Under the pieces are notes generated by a model. That model was not told the DNA's origin and did not search any database. It was given only the letters and a program-made list of their open reading frames with translations. This document shows positions 46,822-47,375 of a DNA stretch of 47,375 nucleotides, piece by piece. The translations under genes were made by a program, and so were the position numbers. Position 1 is the first letter of the stretch; each line of letters starts with the position of its first letter. The stretch comes from Bacillota bacterium (lineage in GTDB: Bacteria; Bacillota; Dethiobacteria; DTU022; UBA8154): NCBI GenBank assembly GCA_012837615.1, contig DUQX01000010.1, positions 1 to 47,375 on the forward strand, in the 5' to 3' direction.

Positions 46822-47375
46822 TTGTTCGATAATATTGATCACGTAATGGACATCATGACCCCTGTTGGATATTTTATAGACCGCCGGGTGGCCACCGTTA
46901 TTTTTTTAGCTGCACGCCTACAAAAACCGGTGCTGGTAGAAGGACCGGCCGGGGTCGGCAAGACTCAACTGGCCTATGCTCTTGCTCAGGGGTTGGGGAC
47001 GGATTTGATCCGGCTGCAGTGTTATGAAGGGTTGGACGAAGCCAAAGCCCTGTATGAATGGAATTATACTCTGCAACTGCTTTACCTGCAGGCAGAGGCA
47101 GCATCATCCTGGCAGGAGGCGCGCAGTCAGTTGTTCAGCGAAGAGTTTCTCTTAAAGCGTCCCCTGTTGCAGGCATTGCTGGCGGATAGAAAAGTTGTCC
47201 TCCTCATAGATGAAATTGATAAAAGTGATGCTGAATTCGAGAGTTTTTTGCTGGAAGCCTTATCCGACTTTCAGGTTACAATCCCGGAATTTGGCACGGT
47301 AAAATCTACATCTATCCCTTTTGTTGTTCTTACCAGCAACAACAGTCGACCTCTTAGCGATGCCCTGAAGCGCCG
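46822..47375 (+). CDS. MoxR-type AAA+ ATPase, N-terminal part (cut by window edge)
   Basis: The visible 184 codons encode an AAA+ ATPase of the MoxR/CoxD family: Walker A VEGPAGVGKTQLAYAL (near residue 37), Walker B VVLLIDEIDKSDAEFESFLL (near 131), and sensor 1 VVLTSNNSRPLSDALKRR. Family members help insert or activate metal centres (for example CO dehydrogenase or other molybdoenzymes) together with VWA-domain proteins, whose gene may follow outside the window. I choose TTG 46822, seven bases after AGAGGG; ATG 46846 is an alternative. It is the only sizeable plus-strand gene at this end. Confidence 0.88.
   Translation, partial: MFDNIDHVMDIMTPVGYFIDRRVATVIFLAARLQKPVLVEGPAGVGKTQLAYALAQGLGTDLIRLQCYEGLDEAKALYEWNYTLQLLYLQAEAASSWQEARSQLFSEEFLLKRPLLQALLADRKVVLLIDEIDKSDAEFESFLLEALSDFQVTIPEFGTVKSTSIPFVVLTSNNSRPLSDALKR

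Overview
The window reads as chromosome of a spore-forming, anaerobic Firmicute of class Clostridia, probably a Wood-Ljungdahl-type acetogen or syntroph of the Peptococcaceae/Thermoanaerobacterales kind. The reasons are a small acid-soluble spore protein H gene, a Thermotoga/clostridial-type 4Fe-4S ferredoxin, a MetF/MetV methylene-tetrahydrofolate reductase locus with bifurcation-type NADH/iron-sulfur subunits, strong purine-rich Shine-Dalgarno sites and frequent TTG starts. The genus is not established. Almost every gene is on the minus strand. Exceptions are a tRNA-Leu, an isochorismatase, some debris and a MoxR-type ATPase cut by the right edge.

Region 1 (1-7.9 kb) is a Tad/Flp pilus locus controlled by cyclic di-GMP. 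On the minus strand it reads: c-di-GMP-I riboswitch, extracytoplasmic transglutaminase-like protein, EAL-HDOD protein, a second c-di-GMP-I riboswitch, a TadA/CpaF ATPase fused to a CpaB/RcpC-like C-terminal domain, an Flp pilin, a second degenerate pilin, prepilin peptidase, TadE and a TadG-like protein leaving the window. TadB, TadC and a secretin are not visible.

Region 2 (8.0-22.4 kb) is a tightly packed signalling operon: an unrecognised 647-residue protein, a SelA-like PLP domain fused to PAS-GGDEF-HD, a SAM methyltransferase, a ketosynthase, a polytopic GAF-PAS histidine kinase, a degenerate histidine kinase and a receiver-HD-GYP phosphodiesterase. It carries both potential c-di-GMP synthesis and hydrolysis and ends at a strong terminator just before the riboswitch-controlled region, so it may supply the ligand. 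The mix of PLP enzyme, ketosynthase, methyltransferase and membrane kinase raises the possibility of a self-made signal molecule. A PBP2-type transpeptidase lies upstream.

Region 3 (22.4-25.6 kb) is mobile-element debris around a tRNA-Leu(GAG): a REP-associated tyrosine transposase abutting 46-bp tandem repeats, an IS110-type transposase fragment, a doubly deleted group II intron and a frameshifted coiled-coil gene.

Region 4 (25.6-34 kb) holds small stand-alone genes (isochorismatase, ferredoxin, SspH, AIM24-family protein, lipoprotein, DUF4870-type membrane protein, zinc-ribbon protein), an S-layer-homology remnant, more REP-like repeats, and a solute-binding lipoprotein paired with a membrane-anchored LuxR regulator without any permease.

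Region 5 (34-42 kb) is a five-gene redox cluster: NuoG/FdhA-like molybdopterin protein lacking the usual Cys/Sec ligand, NuoE, a NuoF-GltD fusion, MetV and MetF. Together they suggest a NADH-linked, possibly electron-bifurcating methylene-THF reductase. Region 6 (42.1-47.4 kb) has a NarX/NarL-type two-component pair, an output-less double receiver, an alpha/beta hydrolase preceded by GGGACAGG repeats, and the start of a plus-strand MoxR ATPase.
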